Positions 1 through 13,765 are shown, counted from the stretch's first letter. The stretch is DNA of 64,000 bases from Lumbricus rubellus (GCA_945859605.1 OX243820.1:25889577-25953576); one strand, 5' to 3'. The notes: generated from the sequence alone by a model not told the origin. Translations and numbers: made by a program.

Positions 1-161
1 AACCAAGCCTATTTCCAAAAGAAAATGCAAAATTTACTTTGTCAATCATTCCTTTTTTCACCAACACTAAAATGGAAATGGACTGGGCAACTAACAGGCA
101 GCCACACACACACACGCAGTGCATTTTGAGATAGCAGTGTGAAAACCTGCTTTACACACAC

Positions 162-199
<38 letters not shown>

Positions 200-253
200 A
201 CACACACATATGCACACTTACACACACGCAAAATTGCTAGCTAAACAACTTAC

Positions 254-3200
254 TCAATAGCATGATGACACCAAGAAGTGATATGCAAGAATACAAGTAT
301 GGAAGATAAAAGTTCCAGATATCTGAAGCAAAACAAAGTAACACAATGTCAGCACAACAGTAATATTATATGTATCTTAACAATTCGAATACAGTATGGA
401 ATATTCACTTCCACCTAAACGTGAACTATATTCATTCATTCAAGTATTTATATAGCGCCTCTTCAAGGAAACTATTCAGAGGCGCTCCCGAACCCAGTAC
501 GGCCAAACATAACAGTTTTTAAGTGTTTATAAAATGTGTCAGAGAGTGATCTAGGGAACAGGTGAAGCTCAAGTGGGAGGGACGTGATTGGCACAAAAGC
601 AAACAAAATTCCTTGTATTTCATGTCAAGATTCACTCAAACTTAATCCGAATAAACCCTCAAAATTTAGAATCACATAAGAAGTGACTCAATGCATTGAA
701 GAATAACAATGACTTAACGCTGAAACAAAGAGCTGCATTGACGTCCCAGTCACTTTTAGTGCACTCTCATCGTTCAAGTGCCAACCGAAAGCACTTGAGT
801 CTTGAGTGAAAGCCATGATCAGTATAAAGAAAGCAGAGTAGGTCGAAAAGCACAGTAAGTACTCCTTAAACCTGCTGGACAAAGAGATTGCCTGTCAAAT
901 CAGTCAGCCAGCAAAAGGTAAGAGTGATTGACTACATGCCTATGTCAATATTGGTTCTATTAAAGGCACGATTTTTCAGCTCAAGGAGTTACTCAGGCAA
1001 CAGCAAAACAGCTAAGCAACCTTTCCTTGACCAATTTACCAACCGACAGTATACGAGTTCCCATACCATTTGCAATACTTTGGTCAGTAAAGGGTCAATA
1101 GATGCATGGTCAACTAATGAGCATTTACACACACAATATACTGGACATCAGAACCTGATAAAATCGACACAATAGCACAAATCAAGGCACAATGGTGCAG
1201 AAAATCTTTGCAGTGACCTAATGAGATGGTCACACCTGATCCAATCAAATGTTTCAAACTGACCCCTATGTGTCCAACTCCAAAGAAGAAATTATGCTAA
1301 TGCTTTGCAACAACTGCCGGTGCCTGCAACACATATTATAGCCAACACATATTTCTAATCGTGGAAATTCAACCAGAGACAGCTGTGGAAAAACCCCAGA
1401 GTCAGCTTTTGAAATTAAGCGAAATTAAGCGAGAGACAGATGATGTGAGATGTGTCATCGTCGTGCTCTACATACCGAAGAGCGCCTTTCGACTGGCCTT
1501 GTCCTCATCCAGCATGGCCGACAAGACCCAGGCCAATCCGCAGATCAGAATACTGAAGAGGAACAAGACGAGAGCAGTCTCGTACACTCTCGACATGATG
1601 CCCTACCAAACAAATCAGCAGGAACATTTAACCAACACAACACAAAATGCAAAGCGTACACTAATACAAGCTCAAGTTTTAATCGGTTTTCAAAAAAGCT
1701 ACAGTATGATGTAATAATATTGAAAAACCCAACAAAAATGTTCAAAAACAATTTGCGCAATCTTATTGTTTTTAAATGATAAATAAGCGTTTGAGAACTA
1801 ATAATTATGTAAATTAGGTAAATATGTACCAGGTAAATTACCTAATACATCTGTGAATTACCTAATTACATGTATGTTATTCGAAAAATTAATGCTCTAG
1901 CATTGGTGATACTCGTAATACTAACAACAATTTTCGTTTATTGTCCTCGTGTGCTTGTTGCAAACAGACAAATAATGATGAATTGAATTTGAATTGCAGT
2001 AATTGACAAAATAATTCCATCATTACCCTCCGTGAACCTGGCAGTCCTTCAGATTCTGTGAATAGATATGCGAACGGCATGAGAACAAAGAGCGACAAGT
2101 TTGAGAACAGAAAAATGGAATTCCATAAGCCTACAAGAACACAAAACAGAGCACAAAAATTTACCAACTCGCGGCTCGCGCGCTGTTCTCGCTTAGTAAG
2201 TGCCATAAGAAAAACAAGCAGGAAACTCAAAATTACACACTCAGTCGTAGAGCTAACCCAGGAAAACAATAAACCAATTAACCAACCACTTTTACAAACA
2301 GTAAAACATATAACAAGTTTATATTCATATCCATTTTATTATTATATAAACATTCCACGAATAAATTACTAATTACACTGGAAACTTGCTACAACACACT
2401 TTATTATAACACAAATTCTTAAATAACAATAACATGGATCCAAATTTACTTTACCTATAAACAAATAAACTTGCTATGGCATGACCTCCTTCTGAGGTAA
2501 TTCTTTATTGACGTAAATCCAACTATTCAGCCTTAAATAACAACCTCGGCACTGGTGTAACGTAACCGTTCAAATTTATCTGGATAATTCAAATCAAGAA
2601 TTACTAATTAATAAATGGTCATATACTCTAAAATGCAAATAATTTTGCCAATGAAAATTTCTAAGTAAACAAGAAATATGCAGCAGTCATTAAAAATGAT
2701 GTGTACAACTTCATCTGGCTAAGCAAATCTATAACAAGCAAATCAGTTATTAAGACATTGGCTCCAATGGCATAGACAACTGGCCACCTATAGATGCTAA
2801 CCATGAATGAGTGAAGTGTTCATCCACTGAAGGTAGTAACTGTTGGGAAACATAAGCAGCGCCTCATTGCCTACGATCGATATCGGCAGAAGCAGGACTG
2901 CTCCACCCGACACCGCAAGGGTGAACGTACAAAGCCATAGCCTACAATAGAATAAACAGACATCAAAATACAGGTTTACCATTGGATAAAATGTTTCTAT
3001 GTGCACTTGTTATAGCGCCCCTTCAAGTTCACTACTCAGAGGCGCTCCCGAATGCAGCGCGGACACTGCATCGGAGTTTCACTCCGAAGCGCTGAGCAAT
3101 TGTGAGTGAAGGACTTGCCAAAGGTCCCTACGCGGCGACTTGAGGTGGATTCGAACCTCGAACCTTTCGGCTCAAATCAAATCAAATCATTTATTTGGCA

Positions 3201-4258
3201 ACCAAAAAAACAACAGGAACAAATCAAATAAAGCATCATAAACACAAGGTTAATAAGTATAATAAAACATTACTTAAATAACGATGCCAAAGGTTTCTAG
3301 TTGGTTGCACAGGGGACTCGGAAGGGGTCTTACAACCCCGCTAGGTGAGTCCCCTGGGCGACTATACCAAGATGATGATGGCCAATAGGTTGCCGTACCG
3401 TGGTCCTAACATAAAGTATAAGTGAAAAAAAAAAAAACTAATTTAAGAAAACAAACAGCAAACACCTTAACTAACTTAACTAATAGCACAAATACACATT
3501 AATTCGATGATCATAGGGCCTCTAGTAGATCTAGATGAAGTTAAGGCACAGAGGTCGCTGGATGGTCGGGATGCTGCATGGGTAGTAAGGATTTAGATAT
3601 AATTTATTCAGAGTAGGAGAAGATATTTAAAAGTTTGACGATTTGTTCACTCTGTAATGAGAATCAATAATAGTCATAATGCACCAGAATAAATTATTAT
3701 TTATTGTCAAGAATCAGGGCACGCAATTTTGACTTAAAGATTCGAAGGCTAGGCAGCTGTCTGATGGAGAGGGGGAATCTTATTCCATGTTTGAGCCCCA
3801 CTGTATTTAACAGAGAAGCGTCGGATATTGGTGCGGGCGTGAGGCAAATGGCTCCAAGGCAATGACGCCACCACTACAACACCGTGCCCCATAACAAGAG
3901 AACCGTGAGCAGAGCAGAAAGGTTTGACAGAAACTTACGACACACGGTAGACTGTGGCATCCTCAGCATCAGCTGAAAAAGAGAAATAGCGACAAGCAAT
4001 TAATTCGTTCAGCATGTTTAAACTCTAAATGCTAAACCTATACCACAGTGTGCCATTATCATAAATCAAAGGAGATGATTGGCATAAGCACCAATACATG
4101 TCAATGTAAATACCAACTCATCAGTCTATGCGAAGGTGACTATAAATAACAGAGGAAGAGAAGTCAGACTTACTGCAGGTAGAAGAGATACTGTATATAT
4201 TTATACACACACAAATTATATGTCGTACACACATATGTACACACACACACATATATGC

Positions 4259-4295
<37 letters not shown>

Positions 4296-7200
4296 CACAC
4301 CCATAGAAAGCAAACATGCCACACAATCTGCTGTGTCCCAAAATTCTAAATAAATCAATTCAAATTATCCTCTGCACTTAGCAATGAAATGCCAAATCGA
4401 AAATGTTAAGAAATATCTGTTGAATGTTTCCTTACATCCGCAGGCGTTTGAAAAACTATTTCTTTCGGTTGTGGTTTGGTGAGCACTGTCAGATAGGGAG
4501 CACCTTTGAAGAGTTTCTCTTGATGTGGCACCATATAAATTTATGATTATGATTACAAATGTTTTATTACAATTAATCACAAGCAATCCACCATAGCCCA
4601 TGTTTGACATCACCAGATATATAATCAGTTATTGTCAAATGACTAGCATGTACCACAGCACACCATAAAACTATTATGACTGCAGCAGTTCACAAAGTAC
4701 TCAGTTAAATGCACATGCAAAATAACCTCGTGCAAGAGCCATCTGTCTTCTAACCAGCACTGTATAATCCCTCGACAGTCCACACGACTAATGAATTGAC
4801 CAGATAAATACCAATTATCATCAAAAACATATATTTTTTGTAATTGTAATTGTACATTCATATAACGCCCATTCAAGAGAACTCCTCAGAGGCGCTCCCG
4901 ACCTGACATCAAACCACAATCAAAGAGAATGGTTTTCAAACGCTTGCGGAAAATATAACACATAATACAACACATACTTGCATAGTATTCATCTCGATCT
5001 GGTTGTCTTCTGTAAGCCGATATAATGGCATACGACACGATGTAGAGCAATATGAACAGCAGAAGTCCTATCTGCAACCAGAAAAATTACAACCTGCGTT
5101 CAAATCAGCCTCAATTGCAACCGAATGGCCCTATATGCCATTGGATGGAATTTTAGAACTTACTAGCTGAACCCGGCCACGCGTTGCTGTGGCTGAAAAG
5201 AGGCTCCCCTCCCCTCCCTTCCCCCTCCCCCTCCCTCCCCCCTCCGCTCCCTCCCCACCATCTTCGTCCCGCTCCCTCCGCTCCTTTCCTCCGTGACGCC
5301 GTGAAGGCCGCTTTGGGGAAAGGCCTCCCTCCCCCGCCCCTCCACTCCCCTTCCCCCTCGACCTCCACCTCCCTCCCCCTCCGCTCCCTCCCCACCGTCT
5401 TCGTCCCGCTCCCTCCGCTCCTTTCCTCCGTCACGCCGTCAAGGCCGCTTTGTGAAATTTTGAATCGCTTATGACGTCAGAGGACGCGACATCATTGATG
5501 TTTAGTCTGCTGTGTTTGGAGACATTGTTTGTGAAATGTGGCAGCCGTGTGGGACGTGTTGAATTTGTAAATGGCGGACGAACGGATTGCAAAGTTCACT
5601 TTTTGTGGAAAAGATTGGGTTTTTTCGTGGAAAAGAAATCTAAAGACACGGTGCTATTGGAATGGAAGGTTTTGGTAAATTTTCACAACAATCGCTGCGT
5701 AACTTTCGGCGTGATTGTAACATTAACTATTGGAAAGTTTCATTTTTATTTATATAGATTGGCTCAAATACATAAAATCAACTGAATCCCTGAATTCAAC
5801 TGAATGCCTTAATTCAACTGAATCCCTGAATTCAAAAGAATCCCTGAATTCAACTGAATCCCTGAAATCAACTGAATCCCTGAATTCAACTGAATCCCTG
5901 AATTCAAAAGAATCCCTGAATTCAAAATGCACTTTGAATTAAACACTACAAGCATATTACAAAATTGGCAATTTGCGGTCAAAACAAGTTACTGGCAAGG
6001 TGAAGAAAAATCATTCTTCTTTCTCTGGACATCAATAAAGAAAATTCGACATAGCTGCATGCAAAATTAGTGACAACTGTATTTAAATCAAATTACCAGA
6101 AACCTATAATACTATATTACATATAATATATATATACCAGATAAATTGAAATATGTAAGCAAGGAACAGTAATGAAGTGCTTCAGAGAACACACTCTATT
6201 TCAATAAACACCTTTCCATTTTTTTACTATATACTAGATAAATTACAGCACCCATTTATTTAAATTAGGCAGACATGTCCAAAATACTATGCCACCACCT
6301 ACATTGACGTAATCTCGAAATGTTTGGTACATAGGCCGCAAGATCACCAAAATAGGTGGTTCGCATTCTTCTCATATGCATAAAAATTGCACATGTATGA
6401 ATTCGTATTAATCAATTGTTTGCATGTCTGTTCTCATGTCAGGTAATAAAATGTCAGTCGAAAATACATAAGCAGATAAATCAATACCTAGGAATACAGG
6501 TGATGTTACTGGCAATCAACCAACCATAATCAGGGCTTAACAAATGGCTTACAGGTAATTATACTGGAGCACAATGAATGATACGCATAATAACAAACAC
6601 ATTGTCAAATGACCATGTACCACAGCAGACCAAAAAACTATTATGACTGCACTGTGTTATGTGTTAGTTATCTATGGTGAAATGAAGTGAATAATGTAAT
6701 CTCAGAAACAAAAGTTCGCAAATTCTTCACAGAAAATTATTTCCCCAGGAGCATATGTTTCATGTTCCATTACCTCCAAGTATGTCACTATTAAGAAAAA
6801 TGAAATTATCATAAGCATCATTCAACATTGAAACAATGGTGCACAGATTTTTAAATGTAAAAGAACTACAATGATTAGAAGTCAATATGATGAACACCTC
6901 TTGTAAAGCTATGATCCAAAGAACAAAAGTTTTGTAAGGAGAATTCAAAATTACAGCACAAAAAATGGGGATTCATGTGTCATTGTTTCAAGGAAAGCAG
7001 TGTTAACAAAACAAGGGTTATATGCCACCTAAGCTGAAATGCAATTTGATAGACAGTATCTATGAACAAAACATAAATAACAGAAATGTATAGTGGGGTC
7101 AACCTGAATTCCCGAAAATGATGAAAGAAAAGAAAATCCTGATTTCTGAGGGTAGTTTTATAGAAAGCAGTTGAACTGACCAAAATTATTATACAGAAAC

Positions 7201-8028
7201 AAAATTAAGTACACGAAATAGTGATCACTAGTGTTGCTTTTAACACAGTTTAGTGTCTAAAAGCATTAGGTTGTGTCTATCGCACTTAAAAAATCGAATA
7301 TCAGGATCAGACTGAAATTTGTTTCAGGGATTTCGGTTTCAAGCCACAACAATGTACTGTCTGTCTATATGCAGAATGTAAGTGAACGTGATTAAGTCCA
7401 CATACAAACTACTTTCAAAGAATACACTCTATCACTGCAGATAAGGCATTATGCTTTGTTTAAAGTGAAATGAAATGCTACCATTATGTGTACAAATAAC
7501 AGGAAAGGAAAAAGAAGTAAGATTATTGTTCAGTGTTCATGCAAGTGCCATCTTCATCCATGACAATGAAGAAAAAAACTGAGGATAATCTAGTAAAATC
7601 AAAAAAGAGCAGAGACCGGATCTGTACCACATCTAAATTCGAGACAAAAAAGCATGTCATATAATATTATTATTATTCTGGACACAGCGATGTCACTAAA
7701 TCTGTAATCGCTATATTTTTTCTCTGTCCCGTGGGCCATTACACGCTATACCTCGTGCGCCCAAGGTTTCAAACATAAGTGTAACCAGAATTCTTTTCCT
7801 TACTTTAAGCCACATTTCCAAAGACGCCATGAACAAAGGACTTAATTACAATACAAACTGACGACAAAGTGCATGTAGTTAAAAGCCTTTAAGTGCAGCC
7901 ATAAAGCATTACACGTCCCAAGGCCGACTACCTTGTAAAGCGGAAAAAGACTTCAAATGATAACGTACAATGTATTCTCTGACGAGATTATGAAAGATGC
8001 GTTCCCTGGTTTCGACATCTTCATCCAT
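254..8028 (-). CDS. LMBR1: LMBR1/LMBR1L-type membrane protein, 5' part (7 exons, gene continues left of window)
   Basis: Coding exons in transcription order are 8028-7969, 5071-4978, 3972-3939, 2941-2802, 2130-2027, 1602-1476 and 322-254. All have AG/GT borders and their phases join without a break, giving 209 codons. The start MDEDVETRERIFHNLVREYI follows an in-frame upstream stop. Exon 2 carries the first hydrophobic helix, exon 4 the family-typical FTLAVSGGAVLLLP, exon 5 the LFVLMPFAYLFTESEG segment, exon 6 another helix, and exon 7 WNFYLPYLYSCISLLG. This order and wording match vertebrate LMBR1/LMBR1L (limb region 1 / lipocalin-1 receptor family, about nine membrane spans). I expect one pre-duplication orthologue, so LMBR1 versus LMBR1L cannot be decided. 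The remaining exons lie beyond position 1. Intron 1 (2.9 kb) and intron 3 hold repeats. Identity is confident; exact borders are by eye. Confidence 0.93.
323..1475. other. LMBR1 intron 6: repeats only
   Basis: No further exon is visible here. It holds a retroelement tail at about 430-490 (GCGCCTCTTCAAG ... AGAGGCGCTCCCGA, element on the minus strand). A CA-rich microsatellite at about 105-230 lies just left of exon 7, between 1 and 253. Confidence 0.6.
3001..3900 (-). mobile_element. tRNA-derived SINE split by a nested LINE insertion
   Basis: Read on the minus strand, 3900-3855 is the tRNA-like head (GGTGGCGTCATTGCC part) and 3173-3001 continues it through the B-box GGTTCGAATCC to a tail GAGCGCCTCTGAGTAG...GGGGCGCTATA. 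Uninterrupted copies at 38571-38766 and 50161-50350 show the two parts were once contiguous. The copy lies in LMBR1 intron 3. Confidence 0.8.
3174..3849 (-). mobile_element. 5'-truncated non-LTR retrotransposon (LINE) nested in the SINE
   Basis: The insert is flanked by GGCTC on both sides (3169-3173 and 3850-3854), taken as a 5-bp target-site duplication. On the minus strand it begins with a frameshifted remnant typical of reverse-transcriptase C-termini (SVKYSGAQTWNKIP, then LPSLRIFKSKLRALIL) and ends with a GATTT repeat tail at 3174-3190. The order head-to-tail and the tail repeat fit target-primed insertion. The LINE clade (Jockey/CR1/Rex-like) is not resolved. Confidence 0.75.
4852..4905 (-). 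repeat. SINE/LINE 3' tail fragment
   Basis: The + strand reads TATAACGCCC...TCAGAGGCGCTCCCGA, the reverse complement of the tail seen on the SINEs and LINEs of this window. Confidence 0.7.
5160..5760. repeat. Interspersed repeat with pyrimidine-rich core and a TTTATTTATATAGATT end
   Basis: The unit runs from TAGCTGAACCCGGCC through a CTCCCC-rich tract that contains an internal duplication (about 5195-5290 and 5340-5450) to TTTTTATTTATATAGATTG. The same end occurs at 22434-22455, after a related but diverged body, so this is a repeat family. I do not know its class. It lies in LMBR1 intron 1. Confidence 0.5.
5779..5935. repeat. 18-bp tandem repeat (TGAATTCAACTGAATCCC)
   Basis: About nine units of 18 bp with few variants (CAACTG or CAAAAG) follow the preceding repeat's AT-rich end. 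A tail-derived minisatellite is likely. The open frame through it is an artefact of the 18-bp period. Confidence 0.85.
5941..7968. other. Remainder of LMBR1 intron 1
   Basis: AT-rich sequence without recognisable exons, structured repeats or RNA genes on either strand. A candidate motif copied elsewhere is the CAAATGACCATGTACCACAG stretch near 6605, similar to one near 4638. Confidence 0.5.
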
Positions 8029-9415
8029 TTCAGAATCATGAGTTGACGAAAGTTGCCATTCCGATGTAAACGACTATTTCAACACCAAACAATAACACCC
8101 TTGCGCTCTTCTCCCTCTCCCGTGATAACTCTAGATTATTTATCACTTGAGTCCTGTTTTCTCGGCGACGTCATTATGTTTCGAAACCAGTGCTTTCATC
8201 AAAAGATTTTGGTCATGCAGGTAAACGAAACAGGCTAGGCCTAAATAAATTATAGGCCTACGTATGACGTCAGTGACTTTTCGTAAAACCATCTTTAGAA
8301 TTTCTCACGGCGCAATTGGGTCTAAGGTCATTTAGCACAATAAGCCACACATAGGCCTACCTAGGACGATCGTATTTCAATCTACAATAACACCCTTGCT
8401 CTACTCCCTCTCCCGTCAAAATTCTTTAGAAGCTTAAGAGCTCATTTAAGAAAACTTGCTCATTTAGGCAGTAAAACAACTTTTTGGATTTTTGCTCAAC
8501 AGAACCAAATGAACTTCATTTCGATTTTTACAAAGGGCTTGGAGACGAGTATAGTGCGCGCAGTTCAAGTCAAGGTGTCACCTATAATAATTGTCGACTC
8601 TTGTTTAAATATGTATTCTGCAACGCTCATTCGAAGACGTTTTTAAAGTTTTATAGCGCTGATACAATCGACATCTATGGTCTAAATATAGATATCGATG
8701 GCTGACACTTTAATCTTTGGTGGCAGTTGAGGTAAGTAAGCAATAATAAGTAGGCTTGAGTAGGCTACTTTTATTAATGAACCGCCTGCAAACGCACTGC
8801 ATGAACATTGGACGAGTAGGCTACAGAATAGGCATAGCCTATAGCGTGTAGCCTACAACAACAAAATCGAAACATGCAATTCAATAATCGTATTAGTAGG
8901 CCTATACAACTACAAAAGTAACAAAACATAGGCCTAGCAGACATCTTTGGGACTGTGTGGGAGAGAAAGGATAGACAGAAAAGAAAAACAGTAGACCTAT
9001 AGTATATAGGCCTACTAAAATTAAGATCACTTAATTAGGTCTAACAGCATCCGTTTGATAAAACCACAACTGGTTAATGACATTAGGCCTACTTAATATG
9101 TGTCAGCATGAGGAATCTCACGGCGTGAGAACGAGGACGGATTTAGTAGGTAGGCTACATTAATTCGAACGTTTGCCTTGTCCCTGCGATCCAACTAAAG
9201 CGCCGAAGGAACTCGTTATATAGCTGTGTGAGACTTAAAAGCCAGGCGCAGTAGGCCTATAGGCTACAAAACTCTTCTTGTGCATCATCTTATAATTAAG
9301 TTTCTCCCCGCGCAAATTCTCCGGAAATCGCCATCGAGAATTATAGGCCTATAGGCTTAAGTGCTGCAAGATATCAATGCATTTCATTCAGTTAGGCCTA
9401 TTCAAACGATGGCTG

Positions 9416-10207
9416 CAGTGGCGTAGGCAGAAGCAAAATGTAACCCGGGCAGCATGTGTAAAGTAAAGTCTATATATATATATATATTGTATGTGTATAA
9501 ATATATATTACATATATAATAGCCTATCTGTATATAACTGTATCTGGACCTATCTATTGCCTGCAATGTACGTGGTCTGTCCCGCCTTTACCGAAGTAAG
9601 CGTTGATGATTTGTCAGATCTTCAGAAGATGATATTTTCCATCTTGTATAGACGGGTTCTAGCCAAGGAATAGACCGCTGAGGCCATTAATTGAACAGTT
9701 CAGACATTCCTCAGAGACTCTAATGGATGACAGACTTTGAAATGTATCTAGCCTGGACTGATAACCCGTTCCTCAAGGTCAGCGACCTCTAACCCTCTCT
9801 TCCTGCTGAACTGGATAGCATGATTGTGGGAATGCGCTACAAATAATGGAGCAAGACCATCGCTTTGTAACCGTATACAGTTTGACAGCCATTATAATAA
9901 TGTCAGGTTCACGAAGGGCAGATGGTGAAGGGCAGACGGCTTATACAGTATGTATATGAGTACATAGATGTGTTACTTGTATAGGACATATGACGTGCCA
10001 GTTAGCCCATGTAGTGAGTCTTTTGACGGTGCAAGATTCAATAATCCCAAATGCAACTGTGACATCGTTATCCCAAAACTCAAATTTTAATAGCATCAAA
10101 AGCCATCCAAATCAAAATTTATTATTTCTCGATTCCGCGCAGCCCGGGCAGAACTAATCGCCAGCCTGGGCATTGCCCGTATTTGCCCGGGCATGGCTAC
10201 GCCACTG
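9416..10207. mobile_element. hAT-like non-autonomous DNA transposon, 792 bp
   Basis: The ends are CAGTGGCGTAGG and CTACGCCACTG, inverted repeats starting with the hAT-type CAG. Both are flanked by the direct repeat GATGGCTG (9408-9415 and 10208-10215), an 8-bp target-site duplication as hAT elements make. Interior sequence near both ends is CCCGGGCA-rich. No transposase frame is present. Confidence 0.85.
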
Positions 10208-11163
10208 GATGGCTGTCCCTTAGGCACTAGAAAGTAACTGTTCGCGAATGGTGTTGCTGGATAATTAATAGGCTACCTCACTCTTCTTGTTGTAGGCCTA
10301 CAGATATTTTTAATTAAAGTCGGGCTTCGCATTGTTGATACGCATCTCAAGCTTCGCCGTGATGCGCAGTGTTGATGTCGATGCAATAACACGTCGATCT
10401 TTCGTCAATTTCTTCTGCCACGTTTACCACACCCACGACTTAGGCCTAGGCGTATAGGCCTATGGATAAACGTTATGATGATCTTATAATGTAAGGCTTC
10501 TGACTTTTTAATAGCTATCGAGGCTTTGCACAACTCGATCCGCTTGTCTTTATTATAATAGGCTACTCCATCCCACTGTTTCCAAATTATAATCAAGACA
10601 GTGAGTTAGGCGTGCGCAGATGACACGTCACACATCAAATGTTGCCTCCTGGTCATATTATCTGTTACCACGAAAACAACAGATATTAGATTAGACTAGG
10701 TCTATGTAATCTGCTTGAAAGTCTCTGCGTATATGGCTATGTCTGCCTGTTGGTTCAGGGTGAGAATTGCCGAGGGGTGGGGTTTCAACCTTCGGTCTGC
10801 CAAGTGACCAAGTCTTTCTTAGAGCTCCATATAGCAGATCTAATTAAGTGTGCTTTTCATACCCCAATATCCAAGTGGATCATAGTCCAACCCCCCAGTT
10901 ATTTTTCAAAAAATTTCACACTGTGTAGTTCCGTCTGAATGCCCGTCTGGGAAACATTATAATTATTGGCCTAGGCTATAGGCCTATATAAGCACGCCTA
11001 CCCTCCTATGCTTATGTGTCCACTGGCGTTTAAAGTTCCCGCGTAGCTTATTTACTTCCAAAAGGAGCCGAAATCTGAAGAACATATTAAATAAATACCG
11101 AGTTGGGTGCGATAATATCAGCGATGCAGAATCACGTCAAGAGTGCTGCTGGTGCTGAAGAAG

Positions 11164-11224
11164 ATGGTGATGATGATGATGATGATGATGATGGTGATGC
11201 TGTTGCTGCTGCTGATGTTGATGA

Positions 11225-11258
<34 letters not shown>

Positions 11259-11276
11259 AACGACGACGACGATGAC

Positions 11277-11349
<73 letters not shown>

Positions 11350-11395
11350 GTGGTGATGATGATGATGGTGGTGATGATGATGATGATGAGGGATG
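11164..11395. repeat. GAT/GAC triplet microsatellite
   Basis: About 230 bp of GAT and GAC triplets with short interruptions. It is open in several frames and on both strands, giving poly-Asp, poly-Met, poly-Ser and poly-Ile readings; none is a credible protein. Confidence 0.95.
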
Positions 11396-11674
11396 CAAAA
11401 TGGATCATAATAAAATTATGGCGTTCGTGTTGCATCAGAAGCAGCAGCAACAACATCAACAACAATAACAACAGCAGCAGCAGCAGCAGCAGCAGCTGCA
11501 TGCAGTCTTTTTACAGTATACTTCCTGTGTTCTTCGCTGTGGCCTAGAAACTGATATAGAAAGAGAAACAAATGCACTGCAGAAGCTAAATATAAATGCA
11601 CGGACTGTGGGTGCAAGGTAACAAACAAGAGTTGCTTAAATTTAGCCCACATCACAGGAACACATTATATCGCC

Positions 11675-11678
11675 TGTA

Positions 11679-11709
<31 letters not shown>

Positions 11710-11744
11710 GTAGGCCTACACATATATAGTATTATATCAGCCGG

Positions 11745-11800
<56 letters not shown>
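11675..11800. repeat. TA dinucleotide microsatellites
   Basis: Two TA runs, about 11680-11706 and 11745-11798, are separated by a stretch containing TAGGCCTACAC. Confidence 0.9.
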
Positions 11801-11801
<1 letters not shown>

Positions 11802-13705
11802 TTGCTGCGAATCTTATGACGCATGCATAAAAGATGAAGGGGAGAAAATAAAAACACAACCCATGCATAGACTACAACGCCAAGAAATAATGCCTAATGA
11901 TAACAGATACTGTAGTGTGACTGTAGTGTATATATTAGGAGCACTAATGTTTAATGATAACATAAGCTTATACTATATAGTGTGACTGTATACTAGGAAC
12001 ACTAATGTCTAATGATAGCAGATACTATAGTGTGACTACATGTATTATAATACTAGGAATACTTTGTGCAGACGCGAGAAAGTCGCCGCCATCTGATTTA
12101 TCGAGTCTCAGCCGGATCGTGTTATTTATGATCTGGATTTGTCTGTGATGTGGATCTTCTGTCATCTGAATCTGCCTGTGATCTGGATCTGTTTATGAAG
12201 CAATATAATACGCATTATGTCTATAACCTAAAATGACCCATTACTGGTAGGGCCTATGTCTTATGCATGCATGTTAGGTTAGTAGCAGTTATAGGCCTAA
12301 ATATAATAATACTAGCATTTATTTTTCTTAATTATTGTCAGGGTCGGGTTGGAAGTCAATAAATCAACCGTCAAAATTGAGGCCTTATTGACAAGCCTGA
12401 AGCACACGACATGCAAGTCGTATATATAGTGTTACAGAACTATAAACCTGTAGACGTGCAGCACGTATAGCGCCTTGTCGGGTTGTCATCCCTATTCATG
12501 GAGGTTCCAGCTACTTCAACCTTTGCCGTATGTAACTAGACATTGCTGCGCATCTTCAGATACACAGGAACATCGTTGCCAATAAATATTCCCGTATGTT
12601 AAACGTCTGCCTGTGAAGGTTCCGAGTCTCTGACGCATGGAGGCGCCAAGCCCACAACTCACTCTATAGACAATAAGCATTCGCGCGTATGCCTTGTTTA
12701 TAGCCGGTAAATAGACTATACGTTGTGCTGTATAAAGCCGATGAACCGTCGGCGTTAGTTGCCTTGGTGTGCCGCTGATAGGAGGCACTTTCCGCGCAGA
12801 AACTATACGGCTTATATAAAAAAATTATGCGCACATAAGTCGCGAGTTATACTCGAGAACGGTTCAATGTTTACATGGTGCGCAGCTGCAGCCAAAGAGG
12901 AAAGCCAAAGCTTTATCTTACTCCGTTGGCCTCAGGCTGCAGCAGCTGGATCAGCTTTGTTTCCGTTAGGCTGCAGCTGTAGAGGGCTAGGCTCTATAAT
13001 AATATGGGTGTAGCAGGTCTATGGGGGTGAGAGATGCTGGGGCGTGAGTAGGCTTGGATTTGCTTGGGTTCGGGGTATTTATTTTGAAGATAATTCGGAT
13101 TATTGGGTTGTATGTGGAGTTGCAGCCGACACGAAGGAACCGAGAACTCAGCTATCGAAATTGCACGGTAACAACTTACTGAGGCGTTTCTAGGATGGGC
13201 TTTAGTAAACTTGATTCATGAATATGCATTAGTGCGTATATATTATATAGGTAGGTCTATACTTGATTATGCGCATGACCGTTTATTGTGTAGCGAAGTT
13301 TTACAAAATGAAATTCGGCACTTAAGAATAACCTATCGACGATGTTTATATGCAACAATTATAGCCTACAGTTGTGTGAATATATTATTGTGAAAAATAT
13401 TGATAACAGGATTGCGTAGAGCCGTAGACCTAACCTAGACTAGACTACGTTTAGCACTTACGAGAGGAAGACCAAAAACATAGAGTTTCTAGTAAGTCAT
13501 GTTTACGACTGTACGCCGTGGCTATAGGCTGCGCCAGGAAGTTCAGTGTAGCTGCACACAGTTATATATACAATGTAGACTTGTAGAGCTAAGAATAGAA
13601 GAGAATGTGCAGCTAGCTATTTGCACCAATATTTAGTTCTGTCTGTTATTAATAGCGTAAATAATGTGGGCGTTAGGGCGTAGGCCTATATACACATATA
13701 AATTG

Positions 13706-13765
13706 TGTGTGTGTGTGTGTGCGTGCGTGTATGTGTGCGTGTGTGTATTGTGCGCACACACACAT

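Noticed and set aside
688..882. 64-codon hydrophobic frame within the LMBR1 gene
   Set aside because: It does not fit LMBR1 sequence or phase; exon 7 at 254-322 joins exon 6 directly.
5153..5474. Pro/Ser-rich and Gly/Arg-rich ORFs on opposite strands
   Set aside because: They lie in a CTCCCC-rich interspersed repeat with an internal duplication.
11103..11547. Open frames on both strands giving poly-Asp, poly-Met, poly-Thr, poly-Ser or poly-Ile
   Set aside because: A GAT/GAC triplet array is open in every frame; there is no splice context and no non-repetitive domain.
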